Assembly: GCF_009767585.1 (NCBI RefSeq)
Contig: NZ_WSNW01000001.1
Coordinates: 682,001 to 746,000, forward strand
Direction: 5' to 3'
DNA from: Coprobacillus cateniformis
Lineage (GTDB): Bacteria > Bacillota_I > Bacilli_A > Erysipelotrichales > Coprobacillaceae
Length of the DNA stretch: 64,000 nucleotides
Position 1 is the stretch's first letter; the number at the start of each line of letters is the position of its first letter. The position numbers and the translations under genes were made by a program. Shown piece by piece: positions 24,846-33,671 of this stretch. The notes under the pieces were generated by a model, which saw nothing but the letters and a program-made list of their open reading frames with translations, was not told the origin of the DNA and did no database searches.

Positions 24846-25601
24846 TTCATCTTTAAACCCTTGATAATCTTGTGTATGAAGTAATTGATTTGCATTATCA
24901 ATACGTTCTTGATGTGGTGGATTGATTCCTTCTAAAGCATAAGGAATATTGAGTTCTTTCCATTTGAATGTTCCTAGTGTATGATATGGGAGAACTTCAA
25001 CTCTTTGAACATTCTTTAATGATTTTATAAATTCATTTAACTCTTCTAAATCCTCATCATAATCATTTCTTTCAGGAACAAGAACATGTCTAATCCAAAC
25101 AGGTTTTCCTATTTCAGATAAATATCTTGTCATATCTAATATATTCTGGTTCCCTTTTCCTGTAAGCAACTTATGTTTTTCTTCATTCATAACCTTGATA
25201 TCTACCAATAATAAATCAGTATATTTCATTAGTTCTTGAAACTGAGAAAAGAAGGGCTCACTTCTTGTAAAGCATCCGCCACTTGTATCAATACAAGTAT
25301 TAATATTTTCTTTCTTAGCAAGTTTAAATAATTCTAATATAAATTCCATTTGCATTAATGGTTCTCCACCACTAATTGTTATTCCACCTTTTTCACCCCA
25401 ATAACTCTTGTATTTCATAGCCTGCTTCAAGGCAGCTTCAGGAGTCATCTCTTGATATTTTTGTGATCCCCAAGTATCAGGATTATGACAGAATTGGCAA
25501 CGCAATGGACAGCCTTGCAAGAAATAAATATATCTTACTCCTGGCCCATCTACTGAGCCAAAACTTTCAATAGAATGAATTCTACCTTTTATATTTTCCA
25601 T
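24837..25601 (-). CDS. pflA: Pyruvate formate-lyase activating enzyme (radical SAM)
   Basis: 254 residues with the iron-sulfur motif C31-x3-C35-x2-C38 in GCPLRCQFCHNPD, SAM-binding GGITISGGEPLMQ, and DIKVMNEEKHK. It installs the glycyl radical on PflB under anaerobic conditions. RBS AGGAG. It lies downstream of pflB, separated by an attenuator-like hairpin, the standard arrangement. Confidence 0.97.
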   Translation of the reverse strand: MENIKGRIHSIESFGSVDGPGVRYIYFLQGCPLRCQFCHNPDTWGSQKYQEMTPEAALKQAMKYKSYWGEKGGITISGGEPLMQMEFILELFKLAKKENINTCIDTSGGCFTRSEPFFSQFQELMKYTDLLLVDIKVMNEEKHKLLTGKGNQNILDMTRYLSEIGKPVWIRHVLVPERNDYDEDLEELNEFIKSLKNVQRVEVLPYHTLGTFKWKELNIPYALEGINPPHQERIDNANQLLHTQDYQGFKDENE

Positions 25602-25614
25602 TATATTCTCCTAT

Positions 25615-25640
25615 AAAAACAGCCTCTATTATAGAGGCTG
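25615..25640 (-). terminator. Hairpin between pflB and pflA (partial terminator)
   Basis: A 9-bp stem, CAGCCTCTA (25620-25628) with TAGAGGCTG (25632-25640). On the minus strand TTTTTA follows. It would lower pflA transcription relative to pflB, fitting an activase needed in small amounts. Confidence 0.75.
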
Positions 25641-25663
25641 CTTAATTTTATTTATGTCAATAA

Positions 25664-27916
25664 TTACATATGATCATGACAAGTTCTAGCGATAACATCT
25701 AGTTGTTGTTCTCTAGTTAAGTCAATGAATTTAACAGCATATCCAGATACACGAATTGTGAAGTTTGCATACTCTTCTTTTTCTGGATGTTCCATTGCAT
25801 CATATAATTTTTCTTTTCCGAAAACGTTAACGTTTAAGTGATGAGCACCTTGAGTAAAGTATCCATCTAATACTTGAACTAAGTTATTAACTTGTTCTTC
25901 TTCATTATGACCTAATGCATCAGGGTTAATAGTTTGTGTATTTGAAATACCATCTAAAGCCCATTCATAAGGAAGTTTAGCAACAGAGTTTAATGAAGCT
26001 AATAAACCATTTTGTTCTGCACCATAAGATGGGTTTCCACCAGGAGCTAAAGGTTCTCCAGCTTTACGTCCATCAGGTAATGCTCCAGTAGCTTTACCAT
26101 AAACAACGTTAGAAGTAATTGTTAAGATTGAAGTTGTTGGTTCACTATCACGGTAAGTATGATGTTTCTTAAGTTTAGTTAAGAAAGTTCCAAGTAACCA
26201 TACTGCGATATCATCTGCACGGTCATCATCGTTACCATAACGTGGGAAGTCTCCTTCAGTTTCATAATCAATAACAAGACCATCTTCATCACGAATAGTT
26301 TTTACTTTTGCATATTTAATAGCACTGATTGAATCTACAACATGAGAGAATCCAGCAATACCAGTTGCGAATGTACGTCTTACTTCAGTATCAATTAAAG
26401 CCATTTCAGCTGCTTCATAATAATATTTATCATGCATATATTGAATTAAGTTTAATGTATTTACATAGATGTCAGCTAACCATTCCATCATTTGGTCATA
26501 AGCTTCCATAACTTCATCATAATCTAAGTATTCAGATGTAATTGGACGGTATTTAGGAGCAACTTGATCTTTAGATTTTTCATCAATACCACCATTAATA
26601 GCATATAACAAGCATTTTGCTAAGTTAGCACGTGCACCAAAGAATTGCATTTCTTTACCAGTTTGAGTTGCAGATACACAACAACAAATTGAGTAGTCAT
26701 CTCCCCATACAGGTCTCATAACATCATCATTTTCATATTGAATTGAACTTGTATCAACAGAAATCTTAGCAGCATAATCCTTGAAAGGTTTTGGTAATGC
26801 AGCTGTGTATAATACAGTTAAGTTTGGTTCAGGAGAAGGTCCCATGTTTTCTAATGTGTGTAAGAAACGGAAATCGTTTTTAGTAACCATTGAACGACCA
26901 TCAGTTCCAAGTCCTGCGACTTCTAATGTAGCCCATACTGGGTCACCAGAGAATAATTGATTATAAGAAGGAATTCTTGCAAATTTTACCATTCTACATT
27001 TCATAACGAAATGGTCAATTAATTCTTGTGCAAGTTCTTCTGTAATTGTTCCATTATCTAAGTCTCTTTGAATATAGATATCTAAGAATGTAGAAACACG
27101 TCCTACTGACATAGCAGCACCATTTTGAGTTTTAATTGCAGCTAAATATCCAAAGTATAACCATTGAACAGCTTCTTTTGCATCTTTAGCAGGTTGAGAA
27201 ATATCAAATCCATAAGCTTCTGCCATTTTTTTCATACCAGCTAATGCTTTGTACTGTTCAGCAATTTCTTCACGTTTACGGATAATGTCTTCTTTCATTG
27301 ATCCACTTCCGCAGTTATTGAAATCTTTTAATTTTTCTTCCATTAAGAAGTCAATTCCGTATAAAGCAACACGACGATAATCACCTACGATACGTCCACG
27401 TCCATAAGTATCAGGAAGTCCTGTAATGACTTTATTACGACGAGCTTTTCTAATTTCTGGTGTATAAACATCAAAAACACCTTGGTTATGAGTTTTATGG
27501 TATTCAGTAAAGATTTTGTGTAATTGAGGATCTGGTGTATATCCATAAGTTTCACAAGCTTGTTCAGCCATTTTAATACCACCATAAGGCATAAATGCTC
27601 TTTTTAATGGTTTATCAGTTTGAAGACCTACAACTGCTTCTAAATCTTTCATACTTTCATCAATGTATCCAGCACCATAAGCAGTTAATCCTGATACGAT
27701 ATGAGTTTCCATATCAAGAACTCCACCTTTAGCACGTTCTTCTTTTTGAAGTTCTTGTAATTTTCCCCATAATTTATTAGTAGCTTCTGTTGGTTCAGCT
27801 AAGAATGATGCATCACCATCATAAGGTTTGTAGTTTTGTTGGATGAAATCACGAGTATTAACTTCTTCTTTCCAAATTCTCCCCTTGAAGCCTTTCCATT
27901 GTTCTTTTTCTAACAT
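25664..27916 (-). CDS. pflB: Formate C-acetyltransferase (pyruvate formate-lyase)
   Basis: 750 residues from MLEKEQWKGFKGRIW, the family's usual start, behind AAGGAGG with a rather long spacing (about 11); the frame remains open upstream. The active-site Cys-Cys lies in SICCCVSATQTGKEM. The glycyl-radical residue is Gly725 in IRVSGYAVKF, 25 residues from the end. It converts pyruvate and CoA to acetyl-CoA and formate, the central anaerobic step. Codon use looks optimised, as for a highly expressed gene. A 150-base leader precedes it. Confidence 0.97.
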   Translation of the reverse strand: MLEKEQWKGFKGRIWKEEVNTRDFIQQNYKPYDGDASFLAEPTEATNKLWGKLQELQKEERAKGGVLDMETHIVSGLTAYGAGYIDESMKDLEAVVGLQTDKPLKRAFMPYGGIKMAEQACETYGYTPDPQLHKIFTEYHKTHNQGVFDVYTPEIRKARRNKVITGLPDTYGRGRIVGDYRRVALYGIDFLMEEKLKDFNNCGSGSMKEDIIRKREEIAEQYKALAGMKKMAEAYGFDISQPAKDAKEAVQWLYFGYLAAIKTQNGAAMSVGRVSTFLDIYIQRDLDNGTITEELAQELIDHFVMKCRMVKFARIPSYNQLFSGDPVWATLEVAGLGTDGRSMVTKNDFRFLHTLENMGPSPEPNLTVLYTAALPKPFKDYAAKISVDTSSIQYENDDVMRPVWGDDYSICCCVSATQTGKEMQFFGARANLAKCLLYAINGGIDEKSKDQVAPKYRPITSEYLDYDEVMEAYDQMMEWLADIYVNTLNLIQYMHDKYYYEAAEMALIDTEVRRTFATGIAGFSHVVDSISAIKYAKVKTIRDEDGLVIDYETEGDFPRYGNDDDRADDIAVWLLGTFLTKLKKHHTYRDSEPTTSILTITSNVVYGKATGALPDGRKAGEPLAPGGNPSYGAEQNGLLASLNSVAKLPYEWALDGISNTQTINPDALGHNEEEQVNNLVQVLDGYFTQGAHHLNVNVFGKEKLYDAMEHPEKEEYANFTIRVSGYAVKFIDLTREQQLDVIARTCHDHM

Positions 27917-28127
27917 GTTTTCTGTTTCCTCCTTGAAATTAAATTCCTCACCCATTATAGCACTCTTAATACACCTACACAATGAAAAAAATTACTTTTT
28001 TTGATGATTTTTTCATGTTTGAGAATCCTTAAATTAGGTTCGGTTCATGTGACACCCTCACTATAACAAATATCATTTCATTCGTCTATCTATTTGCTCT
28101 ATAATTTTTTCACAAGATAAATTAAAA

Positions 28128-28152
28128 AGAAAAAGCAGATTCAAATCTGCTT
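28128..28152 (-). terminator. Terminator of the EIIB-like gene
   Basis: AAGCAGATT (28133-28141) pairs with AATCTGCTT (28144-28152), the innermost pairs opening to form the loop. On the minus strand TTTCTTTTT follows. Confidence 0.75.
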
Positions 28153-28495
28153 ATAAATATCTCTTTAAATCCTCGGCAATAAGTGATGATTGTTTTCCAA
28201 AAATCATAGATAGATTCTCTTTGCCTTCTACAATTCCACTTGCACCTAATTTTTGAATATCTTCTACTTTTACTAAGTCATGATTTTTTAAAGCAACAGT
28301 TAACTTTGATGGAGAACTTTTCACATCAGTTAGGTTATCTCTTCCACCTAATGCTGTGAGCAAAGCATTTATATCTATTGTAGACATAACTTTATTATTC
28401 AATTCTTTATTTTTGATTAATCGTGTAAAGCCAAAATAAAGTAATAGAAGTGCTAAAATGACTCCAATAAATATTAAAACATATTCAATTTCCAT
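28151..28495 (-). CDS. Membrane-anchored PTS EIIB-like domain lacking the phosphorylation cysteine
   Basis: 114 residues: one membrane helix (about 5-24), a short linker, then a glucose-family EIIB domain (about 38-114) with LLTALGGRDNLTDV. In active EIIB the next part reads V-x-x-C-x-T-R-L; here it is VKSSPSKL, so the cysteine is Ser61 and the Arg is Lys. It cannot carry phosphate in the normal way. No EIIC or EIIA is attached or nearby. Such a protein may be regulatory or structural. It is divergent from the ftsW/rodA-like gene. Confidence 0.75.
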   Translation of the reverse strand: MEIEYVLIFIGVILALLLLYFGFTRLIKNKELNNKVMSTIDINALLTALGGRDNLTDVKSSPSKLTVALKNHDLVKVEDIQKLGASGIVEGKENLSMIFGKQSSLIAEDLKRYL

Positions 28496-28511
28496 ATATT
28501 CACATCCTTTT

Positions 28512-28548
28512 TTGATTGAAGTATTTGTTTTTTATAGTATACTATAAT
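28512..28548 (+). promoter_or_regulatory. Probable promoter of the FtsW/RodA gene
   Basis: TTGATT (28512-28517), a 16-base spacer and TATAGT (28534-28539). A second TATAAT at 28543-28548 overlaps a TATACTATA palindromic stretch. Confidence 0.45.
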
Positions 28549-28575
28549 AAGAAAAAAAAAGAAAGGAGCATCTTA

Positions 28576-29778
28576 ATGGAAAGGCTAAAAAAATTATGTC
28601 TGCAGCAACCTCTTATCCCCATTGTTTTTATCTTGGCCTGTATTAGTTGTTTTGCAATCTTTAATGCAACTCCTTTAATCTCCAAAGTAAGTAGTCCTGA
28701 AACACTTTGGTTAAAACAAGGACTCTTCTATCTTATTTCAGCAATTATTATCTTTATTATCTATAAAGTAGGAAATGAACAAATTTATGATAAGATATGG
28801 ATTATATATGGTATTTTAATGGTTCTACTAGCAGGTCTTGCTATTGACCATATTGTTTATACAAGATTCTTAGGAAAACATATCGTTCCTTTAGCATCTT
28901 ATGTAAATGGTGCAACTTCCTGGTATAATATTCCTGGATTTAGTTTACAGCCTTCAGAATTTATGAAGATAGCTATTGTTATTGCTTTAGCGAAAATAAC
29001 TAAGGATTATAATGATTATTACTTGGTGAGAACTTTTGAAACTGAAGTGAAATACATAATCAAGTGTATGGCTGTTGTGATTCCACCAGCATTTCTTGTT
29101 TATTTGCAAAATGATACAGGTGTTGTATTGATTATCTTAGTTGGTGTTCTCTTTGTTCTTTTCTCCAGTGGCTTAAGGGGACAATGGTTTACAGTAGGTA
29201 TTATCGTTATTGCACTGGTTGTTGGTATAGGCGCTTATCTCTTTATTTATCAACCAGATATTTTCTCTAAAATTATCAGTGGACATAAATTAGACCGTTT
29301 CTATGGTTGGGTGGATCCTGAGGGGACTGTTGGAAAAGAGGGATATCAATTATTTTATTCGTTATTATCTTATGGAACAGCAGGCTGGTTTGGACATGGG
29401 ATACAAGCTGTTATTAAAGTTTTTCCTGAAGCTCAAACTGATTTTATATTCGCTGTTATTGTGACTGATTTTGGATATATTGGTGGATTAATTACAATTG
29501 CAGCAATTGTTGCATTAGATGTTGTCATTTTAAAAATCGGTTTTGATTCAACCAATGATAGAGATAAATACTTTACTATGGGTATTATTGGGATGTTAAT
29601 ATTCCAGCAGGTTTGGAATATTGGCATGATTCTGGGATTACTTCCTATCACTGGTATTACCTTGCCATTTATATCCAATGGTGGTTCTTCTTTATTGTCT
29701 TATATGATTGCCATTGGTATGCTTGTTGATATGAATAGTCAAAATAATATATTGAAAAATCGATTAACATCATTTTAA
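28576..29778 (+). CDS. FtsW/RodA/SpoVE family peptidoglycan glycosyltransferase
   Basis: 400 residues with about ten membrane helices. The SEDS-family signatures are present: SFQPSE-like FSLQPSEFMKIA, the cytoplasmic loop RFYGWVDPEG and FISNGGSSLLSYM near the C terminus. The Asp-containing YLQNDTGVVLIIL is the catalytic region. It polymerises lipid II with a partner class B PBP. The start follows GGAG; the window has no PBP gene beside it, so whether it serves division (FtsW) or elongation (RodA) cannot be told. Confidence 0.92.
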   Translation: MERLKKLCLQQPLIPIVFILACISCFAIFNATPLISKVSSPETLWLKQGLFYLISAIIIFIIYKVGNEQIYDKIWIIYGILMVLLAGLAIDHIVYTRFLGKHIVPLASYVNGATSWYNIPGFSLQPSEFMKIAIVIALAKITKDYNDYYLVRTFETEVKYIIKCMAVVIPPAFLVYLQNDTGVVLIILVGVLFVLFSSGLRGQWFTVGIIVIALVVGIGAYLFIYQPDIFSKIISGHKLDRFYGWVDPEGTVGKEGYQLFYSLLSYGTAGWFGHGIQAVIKVFPEAQTDFIFAVIVTDFGYIGGLITIAAIVALDVVILKIGFDSTNDRDKYFTMGIIGMLIFQQVWNIGMILGLLPITGITLPFISNGGSSLLSYMIAIGMLVDMNSQNNILKNRLTSF

Positions 29779-29807
29779 AAACATGAGCTCAAACTCATGT
29801 TTTCTTT
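29778..29807 (+). terminator. Terminator of the FtsW/RodA gene
   Basis: A 10-bp stem, AAAACATGAG (29778-29787) with CTCATGTTTT (29794-29803), followed by CTTTT, right after the stop codon. Confidence 0.85.
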
Positions 29808-29841
29808 TATTTAAAATTATTTTGATATCTTATGATTTAAG

Positions 29842-30222
29842 TCATGTCAGTAGATCATTGTATTCATCATAGATATTTCTATCGAAAGTTCTGCTGAACT
29901 GTTTCAGTATTGTTAGACACATCCCCTGTTCAATTCCTTCCCATACTGCTTTCTTTCTAAAGTTATCAATTGATTCACATATATTGATTTGATCCTGTTC
30001 TTCCTTCTTGACTATCTTTAATAATTCTTCTCCCTTATCTACCAATGATGCTAGAACATTTGCTGTTTCTCTTGACATCTTTTTTTCCTTTAAGCTTCTT
30101 ATATCTCTCTTCTCCTTATAAAACATCTGTAGACCTACTATTCTCGATTATCCTTATCTGTTAATAAACTTGCATTCAATTCTTTGATGCCTATAATATA
30201 AGTATTTTGGTCATTTACTTTC
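29842..30222 (-). pseudogene. Truncated and frameshifted copy of the neighbouring Rpn-family gene
   Basis: From 30222 down, the minus strand is closely similar to part of the intact gene to its right (compare 30634-30737): NDQNTYII, then ELNASLLTDKDNR, then two stops in place of LIEGLQ. The frame recovers at an ATG (30126) to give 94 residues, MFYKEKRD, then KMSRETANVLASLVDKGEEL and NICESIDNFRKKAVWEGIEQG. It ends in a different tail. It has no nuclease domain. It is either a dead tandem duplicate or a surviving C-terminal fragment. Confidence 0.75.
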
Positions 30223-30235
30223 CTTGATAAAAATC

Positions 30236-30640
30236 TTATGACATAAGCAATGCTAATATATCATTCTCATCTTTAATTGATACAATTTCAACTGCTAGTT
30301 TTTCTAGCTGCTCCCTTGAACTGTTCTCTATCATAGTAACGACTTCTGATGATAAATATCCTAACTTTTTCTTTAATTGCTTCATTATGACTAGACATAT
30401 TCCCTGTTCTATTCCTTGAGTAATACCTCGTTCAATTCCTTGAGTAATTCCTTCCTGTACTGCCTTCTTTCTAAAGTTATCAATTGATTCGCACATATCA
30501 ATTTCCTCCTTCTCTTCTTTCCTGATTATTTTCAATAACTCTTCTCCCTTATCTACCAGTGATGCCAATACAATCGCTGTATCTCTTGACATCTTTCTTT
30601 CCTTAAAAAACTCTAGATCTCCTTGCCACTTATAAAACAT
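30236..30640 (-). CDS. Candidate internal reading frame of the Rpn gene (134-residue C-terminal product)
   Basis: Inside the Rpn gene, Met195 (ATG at 30640-30638) is preceded by GAGGGG with a 6-base gap (30652-30647), a better ribosome site than most true starts in this window. The product would be MFYKWQGDLEF and the full C-terminal region including the G-I-x-x-G-I repeats, without the nuclease fold. Intragenic C-terminal inhibitors of this kind have been reported for E. coli Rpn proteins. Whether it is made here is not known from sequence. Confidence 0.4.
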   Translation of the reverse strand: MFYKWQGDLEFFKERKMSRDTAIVLASLVDKGEELLKIIRKEEKEEIDMCESIDNFRKKAVQEGITQGIERGITQGIEQGICLVIMKQLKKKLGYLSSEVVTMIENSSREQLEKLAVEIVSIKDENDILALLMS

Positions 30641-31222
30641 CTGTAACCCCTCTATGAGATCTCGATTATCCTTATCTGTTAACAAACTTGCATCCAATTC
30701 CTTGACGTCTATAATATGAGTATTCCAGTCATTCATTATTCCTTTCATTTCTTCTGGTAATTCCATCATATCCAGCAATGTCCTTGGCCCACTCCATTTT
30801 CTTTCTCCATAATAGAGAACAACTGTAATAATGGGAATAAGTTTCAACTTAGCTTCTTTATTCCACTTCTTTTCATCTAGATAATCTTGATATTGTTTCT
30901 TATAGCTGCTCGCATCATAGACAAATGTTCTGACTGGAATATGATAGTCAATAGCCTTCTGATTTTCAATCGCAATGAGGGCATAGATACCACCAACACT
31001 CACTTTCACAAGAGTATCCCGATAAGCATTGAAGCTGATTGGATGCTCATCAAAATCAAAAACAGTAGACATATCTGTATCCTCATTAGACAGTGAGTTT
31101 CTTGAAAGGATAGGCTGACCATCAAAGCAGACAAGATTGATGATATCAGCAAAGCGACTCTTGTAGTGAAAGAAATTCTTTAAGGTTGCATCAGGCTTTA
31201 AGAGAGGTGTAGCAAGACGCAT
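30236..31222 (-). CDS. Rpn family recombination-promoting nuclease / PD-(D/E)XK transposase-like protein
   Basis: 328 residues. The N-terminal PD-(D/E)XK nuclease fold includes FADIINLVCFDG (Asp) and YALIAIENQKAIDY (the E-x-Q form of the active site), then YHIPVRTFVYDA. The middle is FKERKMSRDTAIVLASL. The C terminus has the repeats EGITQGIERGITQGIEQG typical of this family, then a leucine-rich tail. Rpn proteins promote RecA-independent recombination and some act as toxin-like phage-defence nucleases controlled by an internal C-terminal product. An internal start is visible here (see separate entry). A decayed tandem copy lies directly downstream. Confidence 0.85.
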   Translation of the reverse strand: MRLATPLLKPDATLKNFFHYKSRFADIINLVCFDGQPILSRNSLSNEDTDMSTVFDFDEHPISFNAYRDTLVKVSVGGIYALIAIENQKAIDYHIPVRTFVYDASSYKKQYQDYLDEKKWNKEAKLKLIPIITVVLYYGERKWSGPRTLLDMMELPEEMKGIMNDWNTHIIDVKELDASLLTDKDNRDLIEGLQMFYKWQGDLEFFKERKMSRDTAIVLASLVDKGEELLKIIRKEEKEEIDMCESIDNFRKKAVQEGITQGIERGITQGIEQGICLVIMKQLKKKLGYLSSEVVTMIENSSREQLEKLAVEIVSIKDENDILALLMS

Positions 31223-31391
31223 AATATAAGACCTCCATTTCTATAGGAGTTCATAGAAACATTATAGCACATTATTTGCTTAATGAAAACATATGAACAA
31301 TAAAAAAACATTCCTATACTTATATATTCACTAGAAAGGATTGAATTTTCTTCAAAGAAATGAAATATGTGAATAACTTTTGATTTTGAGA

Positions 31392-31428
31392 AAAATGAGA
31401 TTCTCTATTTACAAGATAATCTCATTTT
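31392..31428 (-). terminator. Terminator of the nadK-RluA operon
   Basis: An 11-bp stem, AAAATGAGATT (31392-31402) with AATCTCATTTT (31418-31428). It overlaps the RluA gene's stop, and on the minus strand the arm ends in T residues. Confidence 0.75.
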
Positions 31429-32238
31429 CTTTATAACCTTTATTTGTTTTGTTATGGGATGCACAAAAGCAATCATTATACTTTCTAAATCAAAAGTCCC
31501 AGGTTTTCCACCATATAAAAGATCTCCAATTAAGGGATGACCAATAGCAGCCATATGTACTCTAATCTGATGAGTACGCCCTGTCTCTAAAATACATTCT
31601 ACTCTTGAAATCCCATCAGAATATTCTAAACAACGATAATAAGTCCGTGAATCTTTCCCATTTTCATCAATAATTCTACGCATATTTTGACCATCTTTAT
31701 GAATAGGTAAATCAATGACACCCTGTTCAACCTGACCCTCAACATGTGCCTGATAACGGCGATAAATATGCTGAATATTTTGACACATCATATCATGAAT
31801 TTCTCGATATTTAGCAATCATCATCAATCCAGCAGTATCTTTATCTAAACGATTCACAAAATGAACAGTAGAATCTAATTCAATTGAATGGTAATAATAA
31901 CTTAGTGCATTGGCTAAAGTTTGACAAGGATGTGATCGGGTTGGAAAACATGCCATCCCTTTTGGTTTATCAACGATCAATAAAAAATCATCTTCATAAA
32001 CAATATATAAAGGTACATTCTCTGGAATAATCTGATTATCTTCTGGTGGATATATGAAGACAACATAATCACCTTCATTTAATACATATCGTACAGTTTG
32101 ATGTTCCCCGTTTACAAGAATATCTCCACATTGTTTAATAACCTTCAAAGCTTTTCTACTTATATGATGCTGATATGCAAAATCATCAATACGTAATTGA
32201 TGATTTTCCTTAGTCACTATCAACTCTCTTTTATACAT
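31405..32238 (-). CDS. RluA family pseudouridine synthase
   Basis: 277 residues. A short S4-like N-terminal part (LRIDDFAYQHHISRKALK, then GDILVNG) precedes the catalytic domain. The domain has VDKPKGMACFPT, VNRLDKDTAGLMM with the catalytic Asp, and ETGRTHQIRVHMAAIGHPLIGD near the end. It isomerises uridine in 23S rRNA or tRNA; the target site is not clear from sequence. The start overlaps nadK by 8 bases, a usual pairing in Firmicutes. Confidence 0.92.
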   Translation of the reverse strand: MYKRELIVTKENHQLRIDDFAYQHHISRKALKVIKQCGDILVNGEHQTVRYVLNEGDYVVFIYPPEDNQIIPENVPLYIVYEDDFLLIVDKPKGMACFPTRSHPCQTLANALSYYYHSIELDSTVHFVNRLDKDTAGLMMIAKYREIHDMMCQNIQHIYRRYQAHVEGQVEQGVIDLPIHKDGQNMRRIIDENGKDSRTYYRCLEYSDGISRVECILETGRTHQIRVHMAAIGHPLIGDLLYGGKPGTFDLESIMIAFVHPITKQIKVIKKMRLSCK

Positions 32239-33007
32239 CTAAGAAAGCCCTTTTTAATCTTTCCATCAGACTTACACGTTTAAATTGTGCAAATCTTGCG
32301 TATTGTGCAGCAATCTTCACATCTACATACTCAACATCTCTTAAGTCAAAAACAAGATGATCAATACCTAATACAGCATTTTGGAAATTCTGAGATTCAA
32401 AATGAATTGTATCATTTTTATCCAGAATTAATGATGAACCAAGAGAACGATAAGCATTATGATGAATTCCAGCAATTTCACTTAACTGCATAATCCCAGC
32501 ACCAGAACAGACAACAGCCCCACCTAAAGATTTATTATATGCAGTTGATCCAGAAGCTGTTGAAACACATAAACCATTTCCTCTAAAGGTTTCTAAAAAC
32601 TCATCATTGATATATACATCAAGAACTTGAGAACGCATATTATTCTCTAATCGCAATTCATTTAATGCAATATAAGTATCTTTATTTGTCATTACATCTA
32701 AAAGATGACGATTATAAATATGATAATCACCCATTTTTATATCAGCTATTAAATCTAAATACTCTTCTTTTTGATAATCTGTTAAAAATCCTAATGTTCC
32801 AGTATGAATACCTACAAATGCAACTGTATCAAGTTGATGTCGATATTGATGGACACTGTGCAACACTGTTCCATCACCTCCAACTGTAATCACAAGTTCA
32901 GGATTTTTTTCATCATAACTCATAAATTCATTTAAATGGCTTTTTAAAGACTCTGCTAAATTTTCAGATAATATATCCTGTTTATTTATAATTGCATATT
33001 TATGCAT
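32231..33007 (-). CDS. nadK: NAD kinase
   Basis: 258 residues from MHKYAIINKQDI, with a GGTGAT site before the ATG. VITVGGDGTVLHSV is the nucleotide-binding GGDG motif, GIHTGTLGFL the NAD pocket, and LNELRLEN and TASGSTAYNKSLGG the conserved NE/D and substrate loops. It makes NADP from NAD with ATP or polyphosphate. It is first of a two-gene operon with the RluA-type enzyme. Confidence 0.95.
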   Translation of the reverse strand: MHKYAIINKQDILSENLAESLKSHLNEFMSYDEKNPELVITVGGDGTVLHSVHQYRHQLDTVAFVGIHTGTLGFLTDYQKEEYLDLIADIKMGDYHIYNRHLLDVMTNKDTYIALNELRLENNMRSQVLDVYINDEFLETFRGNGLCVSTASGSTAYNKSLGGAVVCSGAGIMQLSEIAGIHHNAYRSLGSSLILDKNDTIHFESQNFQNAVLGIDHLVFDLRDVEYVDVKIAAQYARFAQFKRVSLMERLKRAFLDV

Positions 33008-33085
33008 AATAATCACCCACTTTTCTTTATTATATATTAATTGAAATTTTAATCAATAAAAGATACAATGAGTCTGGTGATAAAT

Positions 33086-33658
33086 ATGAAAGAACATATA
33101 GAAATAGAATACAAAGTGTTACTTGATCAAAAAACATTTCAAACATTGCTTAATCATTATCCTCATTACCATGAGTATATCCAAACAAACTATTATTTTA
33201 CACATCCGCTCTTAAAACAAAAGAAATATATGTTAAGAATTAGAGAAAAAAATAATAACTATGAAATGACTCTCAAAAGACCTCTTGATAGACATCACTT
33301 AGAAAGCAATATTAAATTATCTGAAAAAGAAAAAGATGCTTTTTTCAATCAACACTATCTTGATAATGAAGTAATAAATATTTTAAGAAAAGAAGGCATA
33401 GATCCATCTACATTACAACAACAATTTTCACTGACAACCCATCGCTATGATATCGAATTAAAAGAAGGGATGTTATCATTAGATGAAAACACATATCTAC
33501 AGCAAATTGACTATGAATTAGAATTTGAAGTTCATGATCAAAGAGAAGGTTATGCAAAGTTTTTAGATATCATTAAACCATTTGGAATCGAATACACATC
33601 AAACTGTCCTAGTAAAATACAAAGAGTTTATATGCAATTAGAAAAGTTGAAGCTTTAA
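33086..33658 (+). CDS. CYTH domain (triphosphate tunnel) phosphatase
   Basis: 190 residues from the ATG behind GGTGAT. The N-terminal E-x-E-x-K signature HIEIEYKVLL and alternating charged strands (YMLRIREKNNNYEMTLKRP, ETYL-like tail, EFEVHDQ) form the eight-stranded tunnel of CYTH proteins. Members act on inorganic triphosphate or thiamine triphosphate. The gene is divergent from nadK and shares a terminator with the convergent YitT gene. Confidence 0.87.
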   Translation: MKEHIEIEYKVLLDQKTFQTLLNHYPHYHEYIQTNYYFTHPLLKQKKYMLRIREKNNNYEMTLKRPLDRHHLESNIKLSEKEKDAFFNQHYLDNEVINILRKEGIDPSTLQQQFSLTTHRYDIELKEGMLSLDENTYLQQIDYELEFEVHDQREGYAKFLDIIKPFGIEYTSNCPSKIQRVYMQLEKLKL

Positions 33659-33671
33659 GACTTCAACTTTT
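33642..33671. terminator. Bidirectional terminator between the CYTH and YitT genes
   Basis: An 11-bp stem, AAAAGTTGAAG (33642-33652) with CTTCAACTTTT (33661-33671), with T runs in both directions. It overlaps the CYTH stop codon. Confidence 0.85.

Noticed and set aside
27990..28130. Possible Rex or FNR-type site before pflB (TTGTGAAAAAATTATAG on the minus strand)
   Set aside because: Only one half fits the Rex consensus, and the position relative to a promoter is unclear.
29842..30126. 94-codon frame treated as an ordinary gene
   Set aside because: Comparison with the neighbouring Rpn gene shows upstream stops and a frameshift, so it was listed as a pseudogene. A possible function of the remnant is kept as a finding.
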